Translations under genes and position numbers: made by a program
The notes under the pieces: generated by a model
What the model was told of the DNA's origin: nothing
The model's input: only the letters and a program-made list of their open reading frames with translations
Database searches by the model: none
In this document: piece by piece, positions 1-5,989 of the stretch
Position numbering within the stretch: the stretch's first letter is position 1
How the letters are laid out: each line of letters opens with the position of its first letter
Origin: SAT2750 sp964476375
GTDB lineage: Bacteria; Planctomycetota; Planctomycetia; Pirellulales; Pirellulaceae
Direction of reading: 5' to 3'
Length of the DNA: 18,311 bases
Assembly (NCBI GenBank): GCA_964476375.1
Contig: CAYYZW010000083.1
Span: 1 to 18,311 of the forward strand

Positions 1-1
1 T

Positions 2-856
2 CCGAAAACGACCACATATGCCGATACACTTGTACTCTCATACAACAACCTTGGTGGTGTCCTTACTGATGAACGCAAACTGGGCGAGGCCATTGCGGCT
101 TATCAGGAGTCCATCTCCCTTACACGACAACTGGTAAAAGACCATCCTGACAAGATCACCTATATCGATTCTCTGGCAATAACTTCCAATAACACCGGGC
201 GACTATTAGAGGCATCTGGCAAATTAGATTCTGCAGCGGATGCGTACGTGGTGGCTACCGTGCAGTTATCCAGGTTAGCCCAAGCAAATCCGATGATTCC
301 ACGATACAAGAAGGACGCCGCGATTACGCTAATAAACCAGGCGCGTGTATTCTCTCGCCTGAGGACATTCGAAAACGCCAAGAAAGCATGTGAAAGTGCA
401 ATCTTGTTCCAGAAAGAACTCGTCGCGGATTACCCGGACAAGCCAGCGTATTTTCTCCACCTGTCGAATGGTTACGTGATGCAGGGATATTTCTCTATTA
501 CAAGCGGTGATTACAGTGCAGCTGTTGATTCTAGTGAAAACCTCAGGCAACTGACTCCCGCCACTGCCCAACCCGCTGCACAAATGGGTAATCTCTACAA
601 CGCCGCCTGCCTGTTATCCCTGGCCTCCGGCGCAGCAGCCAGGGATGAGGACCTGGCCGAGGCCGACCGGGTGACACTCGCTGACAAACACGCGGCACGG
701 GCCGTGGCTCTCTTGGTAGAGGATCGCACCCTTGGATACTTCAAGGACCCTGCAAAAGTTGCCCACATGAAGAAGGACACCGACCTGGCCCCCCTTCGTG
801 ACCGCGACGACTTCAAGCAGCTGGGCAAGGAGCTTGAAGAGGACCTGCAGAAGTAA
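2..856 (+). CDS. TPR-repeat protein, C-terminal part (5' end outside window); probably the tail of a planctomycete Ser/Thr kinase
   Basis: The reading frame is open from base 2 and ends with TAA at 854-856, giving 284 residues of a longer protein whose start lies off the left edge. An internal ATG at 248 is in frame, but clear TPR-like sequence precedes it (YNNLGGVLTDERKLGEAIAA, then a second unit with NNTGRLLEASGKLDSAADAY), so 248 is not the start. At least three helical TPR-like units span roughly residues 10-175. The last 90 residues (YNAACLLSLAS, then GYFKDPAKVAHMKKD and LRDRDDFKQL) resemble the tail common on large planctomycete kinases that carry TPRs. No kinase domain is visible here, so that assignment is inference; a stand-alone TPR protein is possible. 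TPRs mediate protein-protein contacts. The first ~570 bases look more AT-rich than the last ~280. Confidence 0.8.
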   Translation, partial: PKTTTYADTLVLSYNNLGGVLTDERKLGEAIAAYQESISLTRQLVKDHPDKITYIDSLAITSNNTGRLLEASGKLDSAADAYVVATVQLSRLAQANPMIPRYKKDAAITLINQARVFSRLRTFENAKKACESAILFQKELVADYPDKPAYFLHLSNGYVMQGYFSITSGDYSAAVDSSENLRQLTPATAQPAAQMGNLYNAACLLSLASGAAARDEDLAEADRVTLADKHAARAVALLVEDRTLGYFKDPAKVAHMKKDTDLAPLRDRDDFKQLGKELEEDLQK

Positions 857-957
857 GGGCTCTCTCAAAGCGGCGCAGAATCCGGCGCGCATGCGGCGCA
901 CAATCCGCACGCAGCAGGCGCACGCCCCCTCTCGCACCGACCCGCATAAAACGACAC

Positions 958-982
958 AAGCCCCTGCGGCTGACAGGGGCTT
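958..982 (-). terminator. Rho-independent terminator-like hairpin behind tRNA-Ser
   Basis: A perfect 9-bp stem (AAGCCCCTG / CAGGGGCTT) encloses a 7-base loop. On the minus strand it is followed by GTGTCGTTTTATG, a short T run, and it starts 48 bases past the tRNA 3' end, which fits termination of the tRNA transcript. On the plus strand there is no T run after the stem, but the hairpin also lies about 100 bases past the TPR gene and may act on both sides. Confidence 0.6.
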
Positions 983-1029
983 ATGCAAAGCGAGTGCGAT
1001 GACCAGCGTAACGCTGCCAGTCATCCAAG

Positions 1030-1116
1030 CGGAGAGGACAGGATTCGAACCTGCGGTCCAGTTGCCCGGACACGGATTTAGCAAACCCGCGCTTTCGACC
1101 ACTCAGCCACCTCTCC
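1030..1116 (-). tRNA. tRNA-Ser, anticodon GCU
   Basis: An 87-base cloverleaf with a long variable arm, as expected of a class II tRNA. The acceptor arms GGAGAGG and CCTCTCC pair perfectly, with G as discriminator at 1030. The anticodon stem is CGGGT/ATCCG with loop TTGCTAA, placing the anticodon GCT at 1080-1082 (reads AGC/AGU). The variable arm has a GTCC/GGAC stem. The T arm is GCAGG-TTCGAAT-CCTGT. CCA is not encoded: the sequence after the discriminator is CTTGG, so CCA must be added after transcription. The gene stands alone, transcribed away from the HD-domain gene. Confidence 0.95.
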
Positions 1117-1130
1117 GGTCGTGTCCAACG

Positions 1131-1159
1131 ATTTTCCATGATCATGCCCGAACCTGCAA
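1131..1159 (-). promoter_or_regulatory. Weak candidate promoter for tRNA-Ser
   Basis: On the minus strand TTGCAG (1159-1154) and GAAAAT (1136-1131) are separated by 17 bases, putting a start site about 8 bases before the mature tRNA 5' end. The match to the sigma70 consensus is partial (3/6 and 4/6), so position carries most of the argument. Confidence 0.3.
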
Positions 1160-1179
1160 GGAGTCACAGGCAGCCCGCC

Positions 1180-1197
1180 CCTGGAGTACAATCCAGG
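1180..1197 (+). promoter_or_regulatory. Perfect hairpin with an embedded -10-like box directly before the HD-domain gene
   Basis: CCTGGA (1180-1185) and TCCAGG (1192-1197) form a perfect 6-bp stem with a 6-base loop, ending 4 bases before the ATG at 1202. The same bases contain TACAAT (1187-1192), a good -10 box. If that box is used, the transcript would start within a few bases of the ATG and be nearly leaderless. If transcription starts further upstream, the hairpin would cover the ribosome-binding region. No convincing -35 box is visible. Confidence 0.3.
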
Positions 1198-1201
1198 CAC
1201 C

Positions 1202-2311
1202 ATGAGCGATGCCCCCCCCTCCCGGATTCGACGCCAGATCGCCTGGCAGGCCGCCCGGCTGATCCATGACGAGGAGGTCCGCGAGTACTACCCGGCCAAG
1301 ATGAAGGCCGCCCGCCGCGTCTGCCAGGGATGGGTCCGCCCCTGGGACCTGCCAACCAACGGCGAGATCCGCGAGCAGCTGCTCTCCTTCTCGCGGCCCC
1401 TGGAACATGCACCAGCGGGCGACCAGCTGCTGGCCATGCGGCTCGCCGCCCTGGCCCTGATGCAGAGACTCAGTGGCTTTCGCCCACGCCTGGTCGGAAG
1501 CGTGCTGGCCGGACAGGTCCACGCCGGCTCGGATATTAACCTGCACCTGTTCGCCGCCAGCCTCGAGGCAATCACCGCCATCCTGGACGAGGACCAGCTC
1601 CCCTACGACGTGCAGAAACGAACCGTCCACAAGGAAGGCCAGCGGCGGCATCACGTGCACCTTCAGCTTCGCGCCAGCTTCCCCGTGGAGATCACCGTCT
1701 ACCCCCACCATGTCGCCAACGTCGCGCTCAAGAGCACGGTCAGCGGCCGCGTACAGCCGCGGGCCAGTATCGCCGAGCTGGAGCAGATCCTTGAAAAGGA
1801 ATACCCCCAGCTGGACCTGCAGGAGGAACTGGCCACCCTGGAGGAGACCCCCGACCGATTCGAACTCTACCTGGCCCTGCTGCTGCCCCTGGAGAATGTC
1901 CACCAGAACCCGGCCAGCCATCCCGAGGGGGACGCACTTTACCACAGCCTGCAGGTTTTCCAGCTCGCCTGCCACGAGCGACCCTATGACGAGGAGTTCC
2001 TCACCGCCGCCCTGCTGCATGACCTGGGAGGGGGGATCGACCCGGACGATCCGGTCGCCGCAGCCCTGGAGGCACTGGAGGGGTTCATCACGGAAAGGAC
2101 CGCCTGGCTGATGGAGAACCTGGCCGACGCCCACCGCCTGTCCGGCGGGACGATCGGTCACCGGCATCGCCGGCGACTTGCCGGCCATGAAAGCTACGAG
2201 GAACTGGTCCTGCTGGCTGACTGTGACCGCCGCGGTCGACAGATCGGCGCGGAGGTCCCCCTTCCGGAAGAGGCCGTCGAACAGTTAAGGTCGCTGGACC
2301 AGCAGTCCTAG
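1202..2311 (+). CDS. Nucleotidyltransferase-like/HD-domain protein of unknown function
   Basis: 369 residues, ATG start, TAG stop. Residues 97-113 (LVGSVLAGQVHAGSDIN) have the shape of a nucleotidyltransferase-fold motif, GS followed by D-x-D, but the second acidic position is Asn113; VEITVYP at 162-168 could supply the third acidic residue as Glu163. The C-terminal half carries HD-phosphohydrolase metal motifs: His248, the His273-Asp274 pair in LLHDLGGG, and Asp340 in LLADCDRRGRQ. This combination recalls CCA-adding enzymes and related NTase-HD proteins, but the polymerase neck/body domains are not evident, so I do not call it a tRNA nucleotidyltransferase. It stands alone, divergent from tRNA-Ser and convergent with the BMC operon. 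The start rests on position only; no clear Shine-Dalgarno sequence is present. Substrate unknown. Confidence 0.75.
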   Translation: MSDAPPSRIRRQIAWQAARLIHDEEVREYYPAKMKAARRVCQGWVRPWDLPTNGEIREQLLSFSRPLEHAPAGDQLLAMRLAALALMQRLSGFRPRLVGSVLAGQVHAGSDINLHLFAASLEAITAILDEDQLPYDVQKRTVHKEGQRRHHVHLQLRASFPVEITVYPHHVANVALKSTVSGRVQPRASIAELEQILEKEYPQLDLQEELATLEETPDRFELYLALLLPLENVHQNPASHPEGDALYHSLQVFQLACHERPYDEEFLTAALLHDLGGGIDPDDPVAAALEALEGFITERTAWLMENLADAHRLSGGTIGHRHRRRLAGHESYEELVLLADCDRRGRQIGAEVPLPEEAVEQLRSLDQQS

Positions 2312-2371
2312 CCGCCCGTGGCCACGCGGCCCAGCACATCCGGCACTTGAGCCAACCAGTCCGCCGCCCCC

Positions 2372-2398
2372 GACAACACGTACCCTGAACATGTTGTC
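2372..2398. terminator. Inverted repeat between convergent genes, possible terminator
   Basis: GACAACACGT and ACATGTTGTC pair over 10 positions with one mismatch around a 7-base loop, in the 122-base gap between the HD gene and the aldolase gene, both of which end here. On the plus strand it is followed by a pyrimidine-rich stretch (TCCTCGTTCTCTTTCC), so it may end the HD-gene transcript. There is no T tract on the minus side. Confidence 0.4.
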
Positions 2399-2433
2399 TC
2401 CTCGTTCTCTTTCCAGTTCCCGGCGTGTTCCAG

Positions 2434-3315
2434 TTATGCCACACCCTTGCTGTCTAAAGCCTGCATCACTCGGTCCGTGATCATCCGCACCAGGTCGTCC
2501 TCACTGCCGGCCCCCTCTCCCGCGGCCGGGCTGGTCGGACAACTGGCCCCCTGGCGCATTGCCGGCGGGGGTTCAAAGGCCCGCTGCTCCACGCCCGACT
2601 TGTCCCAGGTATCCCGGAAAATCGAGTTCGCACAGACATCACACTCCTTGTACTCACCGGTATTCCGTGGATCCTCGAAACCCCACTGCTGCTTGAGATC
2701 CAGGAGTTCGCGTTCTTTCTCCTCGCTGAAATAGTGCACCTTGCCAAGGCTCTTGGCGAGCATCAGGATCCGGCAGTAGGCGTCCAGGATCTCGGTCCAC
2801 CAGAAAGCCCGCTCGACCGACTCGCCGTAGCTGACCGTGCCGTGATTGGCCAGGATGATCACGTTGGTGTCCTTGACGAAGGGAATAATCGTGTCGGCAA
2901 ACGCCTGGCCGCCCGGTGTCTCGTAACGCGTGATCGGCACATCCCCCAGGAAAACCTCGACCTCCGGCAGCACGCACTGGGGAATCGGCTCGCGGGCCAC
3001 AGCAAAGGCGGTGGCATGCGGCGGGTGGCAGTGCACCACGCTCCTGAGATCCGGCCGCTGGCGGTAAATCTCCAGGTGCAGCAGTGCCTCGCTGGATCGT
3101 TTCTTGCTGCCGGCGATCTGCTTGCCGCTGCCGTCAATCGTGGAAATATCCTCGGGCGTGAGGAACCCCTTGGAGTGCATCGTCGGCGTGCAGAGGTACT
3201 CGTTGTCACTCACCTTGACGGTAATATTCCCGTCGTTGGCCGCCACGAACCCCTTGTCGTAGATCCGCCTGCCGATCTCGCAAATTTCCTGCTTGAGCTT
3301 GTGCACGTTATTCAT
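2434..3315 (-). CDS. Class II aldolase (L-fuculose/L-rhamnulose-1-phosphate type) with C-terminal encapsulation peptide
   Basis: 293 residues, ATG start, TAA stop. The aldolase II/adducin domain fills residues 1-~230, with Zn-site candidates Glu76 (RSSEAL), His95 and His97 (HCHPPHATAF) and His158 (NHGTVSYG). Family knowledge: such enzymes split L-fuculose-1-P or L-rhamnulose-1-P into DHAP and L-lactaldehyde. After the domain come a CDVC motif (225-228), a Pro/Gly/Ala-rich linker (~248-271) and an amphipathic helix at ~272-290 (DDLVRMITDRVMQALDS), the form of a BMC encapsulation peptide. This C-terminal tag is known for the aldolase of planctomycete microcompartments. It is the last gene of the BMC operon, 29 bases after the BMC-P gene. 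Substrate choice between fuculose and rhamnulose phosphate cannot be decided from sequence. Confidence 0.9.
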   Translation of the reverse strand: MNNVHKLKQEICEIGRRIYDKGFVAANDGNITVKVSDNEYLCTPTMHSKGFLTPEDISTIDGSGKQIAGSKKRSSEALLHLEIYRQRPDLRSVVHCHPPHATAFAVAREPIPQCVLPEVEVFLGDVPITRYETPGGQAFADTIIPFVKDTNVIILANHGTVSYGESVERAFWWTEILDAYCRILMLAKSLGKVHYFSEEKERELLDLKQQWGFEDPRNTGEYKECDVCANSIFRDTWDKSGVEQRAFEPPPAMRQGASCPTSPAAGEGAGSEDDLVRMITDRVMQALDSKGVA

Positions 3316-3344
3316 CCGTTATCTCTCTTCTTTCCGTAAAAAAA

Positions 3345-3632
3345 CTAGCTTGTTTCCAGGTCCACGCTGTCGATCAGTGCCGCCCCGTAGGCGTCCACCG
3401 GCTTGAGTTCTGGCTTGAATGGCTGGGCTGCCTCCGCCCCCTCGCTGACCGCCACCAGCCCGCCATTGCCGGCACCCAGTTCATCCCAGATGACCAGGGT
3501 CTCGGTCTCCGGCAGCCGGTCGCTCTCCAGGTCCGTGGTCATCATCGGCACCGCCAGTCGCAGCGATGCCGATTCAAAGCTTGGCAGGCAGCGGCAGAGC
3601 GTGACCGACCCAAGGACTCGTGCGATTCTCAT
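3345..3632 (-). CDS. BMC-P shell vertex protein (EutN/CcmL family)
   Basis: 95 residues, ATG start, TAG stop. It begins MRIARVLGSVTLCRCLPSFE and contains GAGNGGLVAV, the beta-barrel pattern of EutN/CcmL proteins, which form pentamers capping the vertices of the microcompartment shell. It is one of three divergent BMC-P paralogues in this operon. It lies 19 bases after the small helix-tagged gene and 29 bases before the aldolase gene, with AAGGAAAA upstream as a ribosome-binding site. The second segment has LVIWDELGAG where the two siblings have AVDGVGAG or AVDTLGAG, so it is the most derived of the three. Confidence 0.9.
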   Translation of the reverse strand: MRIARVLGSVTLCRCLPSFESASLRLAVPMMTTDLESDRLPETETLVIWDELGAGNGGLVAVSEGAEAAQPFKPELKPVDAYGAALIDSVDLETS

Positions 3633-3651
3633 CGTGCTGTTTTCCTTTTCC

Positions 3652-3906
3652 CTAGCCCGCCAGCAACCGGCGGGTCAGTGCAATCTTGTTTTCCCGGAGA
3701 TAATCCACGACCAGTGGGGTCACCACGGCCCTTTCGCAGATCACCACCTGGCCACCTCCGTCGACCTTGTCCCTGACGGATTCCATCGTGATCACCCGGC
3801 CGGGGATCACGACCTCGCCGACAGGCTCGTCCCGAGCGGGAGCATGGTCGGCCAGCAGGCGCCGGACAACCTCATCGACAATCGCTTGTATGTCCTCTTG
3901 TTTCAT
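3652..3906 (-). CDS. Small BMC-associated protein with N-terminal encapsulation-peptide-like helix
   Basis: 84 residues from ATG at 3906; an in-frame extension to 3930 would run into the preceding BMC-P gene, while the ATG at 3906 lies 4 bases after that gene's TAG with AGGA just before it. Residues 2-19 (KQEDIQAIVDEVVRRLLA) form an amphipathic helix like BMC encapsulation peptides. After a short linker, residues 33-80 hold RVITMESV and AVVTPLVVDYLRENKI. This VIT...(I/V)TP..DYL pattern resembles a segment found at the N-terminus of several BMC accessory proteins such as EutT and EutQ. No catalytic domain follows, so the protein is only tag plus this segment. I do not know its function; a scaffold or adaptor linking cargo to shell is inference. 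Confidence 0.7.
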   Translation of the reverse strand: MKQEDIQAIVDEVVRRLLADHAPARDEPVGEVVIPGRVITMESVRDKVDGGGQVVICERAVVTPLVVDYLRENKIALTRRLLAG

Positions 3907-3910
3907 GGTC

Positions 3911-4171
3911 CTATTCGTCCTTAATTCCAATCACGGTCCAGCGAACCGGGGTAATATCGGTGTCAAGCATCTGCCGGGCACTTCGTCCGTCACTGGTGAT
4001 CATCACGGTCTCTCCCGTACCGGCACCGACCCCGTCCACCGCAATCTGCGGATAGCCGTCGGGCGTTGTACCGTCCACCTCGTGGGGCTGGACGATCAGC
4101 AGCGTCGCCCCGACCATCGACCGGTGCTTGATCGTGGTGGTTACCGTTCCCATTACCCGCCCCAGTAACAT
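3911..4171 (-). CDS. BMC-P shell vertex protein (EutN/CcmL family)
   Basis: 86 residues, ATG start, TAG stop. MLLGRVMGTVTTTIKHRSMV at the start and VDGVGAGTGETVMIT in the second half are the standard EutN/CcmL barrel pattern. It is the shortest and most canonical of the three vertex proteins here. GGAG lies upstream of the start, overlapping the end of the aldehyde dehydrogenase gene 11 bases away, so the two are probably translated together. Role: pentameric vertex of the microcompartment shell. Confidence 0.93.
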   Translation of the reverse strand: MLLGRVMGTVTTTIKHRSMVGATLLIVQPHEVDGTTPDGYPQIAVDGVGAGTGETVMITSDGRSARQMLDTDITPVRWTVIGIKDE

Positions 4172-4182
4172 TCTTGTTTCTC

Positions 4183-5613
4183 CTAGCGACCGAGGATGCA
4201 GAGATCATCGATCAGGCTGCATCGCCGTTCCCTGGTAAAGGTCAGTGGCGTGGTCACTCCCTCGCCGGTCGGCCCGGCAATCGAGAAAGAGAGGTAACCC
4301 TCGCCGCCCAGCCCGAGTCCCGCCATGCTGGGCCCGTTCTTGACGAAGATCGTTGTCTCCAGGGCCCGTCCCATGCGGGTCATGTTTCGCACGTTATTCG
4401 AGTGAATCATGCTGGTATGTCGGAAACCATGCTCGTACTCCTTGGCCCAGGCAATCGCCTGGTCCACATCGTTACAGCGAACAAAAGGAAGAAACGGCAT
4501 CATCTGTTCGACCGTGACAAAGGGGTGCGTGTGCGGCGTCTCCCCATACAGCAGGTCGGTACCGTCCGGTGCACTCGTGCCGGCAGCAGCGGCCAGCAGG
4601 CTCACGTCCTTTCCGAGCAGCTCCTTGCCCGCCACATCGTGCCGATCGGCGCCCTCGCCCACCTGGACGATCGCCGCGCCGGTCAGTTTCTCGATCTGTT
4701 GTTCATTGAGACGCATCGCACCGGCCCGGGCCATGGCTTCCATCATCTGGTCAAAGACGCTCGCGACGACGAAGACCTCTTTCTCTCCGATACAGAGCAG
4801 GTTGTTGTCATAGGAGGCCCCGTCGATGATCGCCCGTGCCGCCCTGTCCAGGTCGGCGGTCTCGTCGACGACCACAGGAGGGTTCCCGGGTCCGGCCACG
4901 ATCGCCCGCTTGCCACTGTTGAGCGCCGCACGTCCCACGGCCGGCCCGCCGGTCACACAGATCAGGGCGACATCCCGGTGCGAGAAGATCGCGTTGGCAG
5001 ACTCGAGGGTCGGCTCCTCGATCACGCAGATCAGGTTGTCGATACCAACGTCGGCATGGATGGCCTGGTTAAATCGCCGCACTCCCTCCGCGGCAATCCG
5101 CTTGCCACTGGGGTGGGGGTTCACAACCAGCGTGTTACCGGCGGCGATCATGCTGACCGCGTTGCCGGTAATCGTCGGCAGCGAGTGGGTAACAGGGGTG
5201 ATCGCGCCGATCACGCCAAAAGGAGCGTGCTCGATCACGGCCAGTCCGCGGTCGCCACTGAAGACCTCGCTTCGCATGAACTCCACGCCCGGGGTCTTTT
5301 CACCAAGCGTCTTGAGTTTCTCGATCTTGTGGTCCAGCCGGCCAATCTTTGTCTCTTCCATCTCCATCGTGCCCAGTTCCACGCACTGGTCAATCGAGAT
5401 CCGGCGGACATGATCGATAATCCGCACCCGGTCTTCCATCGGACGATGAGAAAGCTGTTCGTAGGCCTCGCGAGCCGCGGCAACGGCCTTGTCCACGTCG
5501 GTAAAGACACCGTTGGTACCGGTATGGCTGGTGGCTGCCACCTGCGGGGCCGGACCAACCTCGGCCAGTACCTGGGCGACCACGTCACGGATAAGTGTTT
5601 CGTTCACCTGCAT
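4183..5613 (-). CDS. CoA-acylating aldehyde dehydrogenase (PduP-like) with N-terminal encapsulation peptide
   Basis: 476 residues, ending in TAG. The open frame extends upstream to 5760, but ATG 5613 is chosen because GGAGAGGA precedes it and the protein then begins with an amphipathic helix, MQVNETLIRDVVAQVLAEV, typical of BMC-targeted aldehyde dehydrogenases. The catalytic Cys is Cys274 in NNLLCIGEKEVFV; VTGGPAVGRAAL (220-231) and GPGNPPVVVDETADLD (241-256) are hallmarks of the PduP/EutE acylating branch. It oxidises an aldehyde to acyl-CoA with NAD and CoA. In this setting the expected substrate is L-lactaldehyde, giving lactyl-CoA (inference from the aldolase neighbour and the described planctomycete system). 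The gene is flanked by two BMC-P genes. Confidence 0.95.
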   Translation of the reverse strand: MQVNETLIRDVVAQVLAEVGPAPQVAATSHTGTNGVFTDVDKAVAAAREAYEQLSHRPMEDRVRIIDHVRRISIDQCVELGTMEMEETKIGRLDHKIEKLKTLGEKTPGVEFMRSEVFSGDRGLAVIEHAPFGVIGAITPVTHSLPTITGNAVSMIAAGNTLVVNPHPSGKRIAAEGVRRFNQAIHADVGIDNLICVIEEPTLESANAIFSHRDVALICVTGGPAVGRAALNSGKRAIVAGPGNPPVVVDETADLDRAARAIIDGASYDNNLLCIGEKEVFVVASVFDQMMEAMARAGAMRLNEQQIEKLTGAAIVQVGEGADRHDVAGKELLGKDVSLLAAAAGTSAPDGTDLLYGETPHTHPFVTVEQMMPFLPFVRCNDVDQAIAWAKEYEHGFRHTSMIHSNNVRNMTRMGRALETTIFVKNGPSMAGLGLGGEGYLSFSIAGPTGEGVTTPLTFTRERRCSLIDDLCILGR

Positions 5614-5662
5614 GGAATGTTCCTCTCCTGTTGTTCTTTTCAGTCGTTCTATACGGGGACTG

Positions 5663-5986
5663 CTAGACAGCAACCTCTCCGTCTCGGTCATAAACGCAGT
5701 GCTGCTCGACGTGCACCTTGTCCACGATGCCGACCACAACCGTGTCGATCGGCAGTTCACGGGTCTGCTCGGTCATGCGGGCACTGGATCCCATCGTGAT
5801 CAGCACGTAGTCGCCTACCCCGGCTCCCAGCGTGTCCACCGCGACAAAGGTCCGCCCGGTGGTCGCCAGGCTCTCCCGTTTTTTCGCTTCCACCCGGTAG
5901 GGTTCCACGACCAGCAGCTTGTATCCAACCATGGCATCCACCTTCTGTGTGGAAACCATCGATCCGGTAACTTGTGCGACAAACAT
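5663..5986 (-). CDS. BMC-P shell vertex protein (EutN/CcmL family)
   Basis: 107 residues, ATG start, TAG stop. It begins MFVAQVTGSMVSTQKVDAMV and contains VDTLGAGVGDYVLITMGSSA, the EutN/CcmL signature. It is the longest of the three vertex proteins, with a C-terminal extension (VHVEQHCVYDRDGEVAV). It starts 3 bases after the TAA of the kinase gene, so translation is probably coupled. The next gene, aldehyde dehydrogenase, starts 49 bases later. Confidence 0.93.
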   Translation of the reverse strand: MFVAQVTGSMVSTQKVDAMVGYKLLVVEPYRVEAKKRESLATTGRTFVAVDTLGAGVGDYVLITMGSSARMTEQTRELPIDTVVVGIVDKVHVEQHCVYDRDGEVAV

Positions 5987-5989
5987 TGG

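Noticed and set aside
1202..2311. Calling the NTase/HD protein a CCA-adding enzyme, given the nearby tRNA without encoded CCA.
   Set aside because: The motif lacks the second Asp and the RNA-binding neck/body domains are not evident; adjacency to one tRNA is not evidence.
4174..5799. A 541-codon plus-strand open frame opposite the aldehyde dehydrogenase.
   Set aside because: The minus strand encodes a clear PduP-like enzyme with all motifs; the plus-strand product has no domain and unusual His/Arg content.
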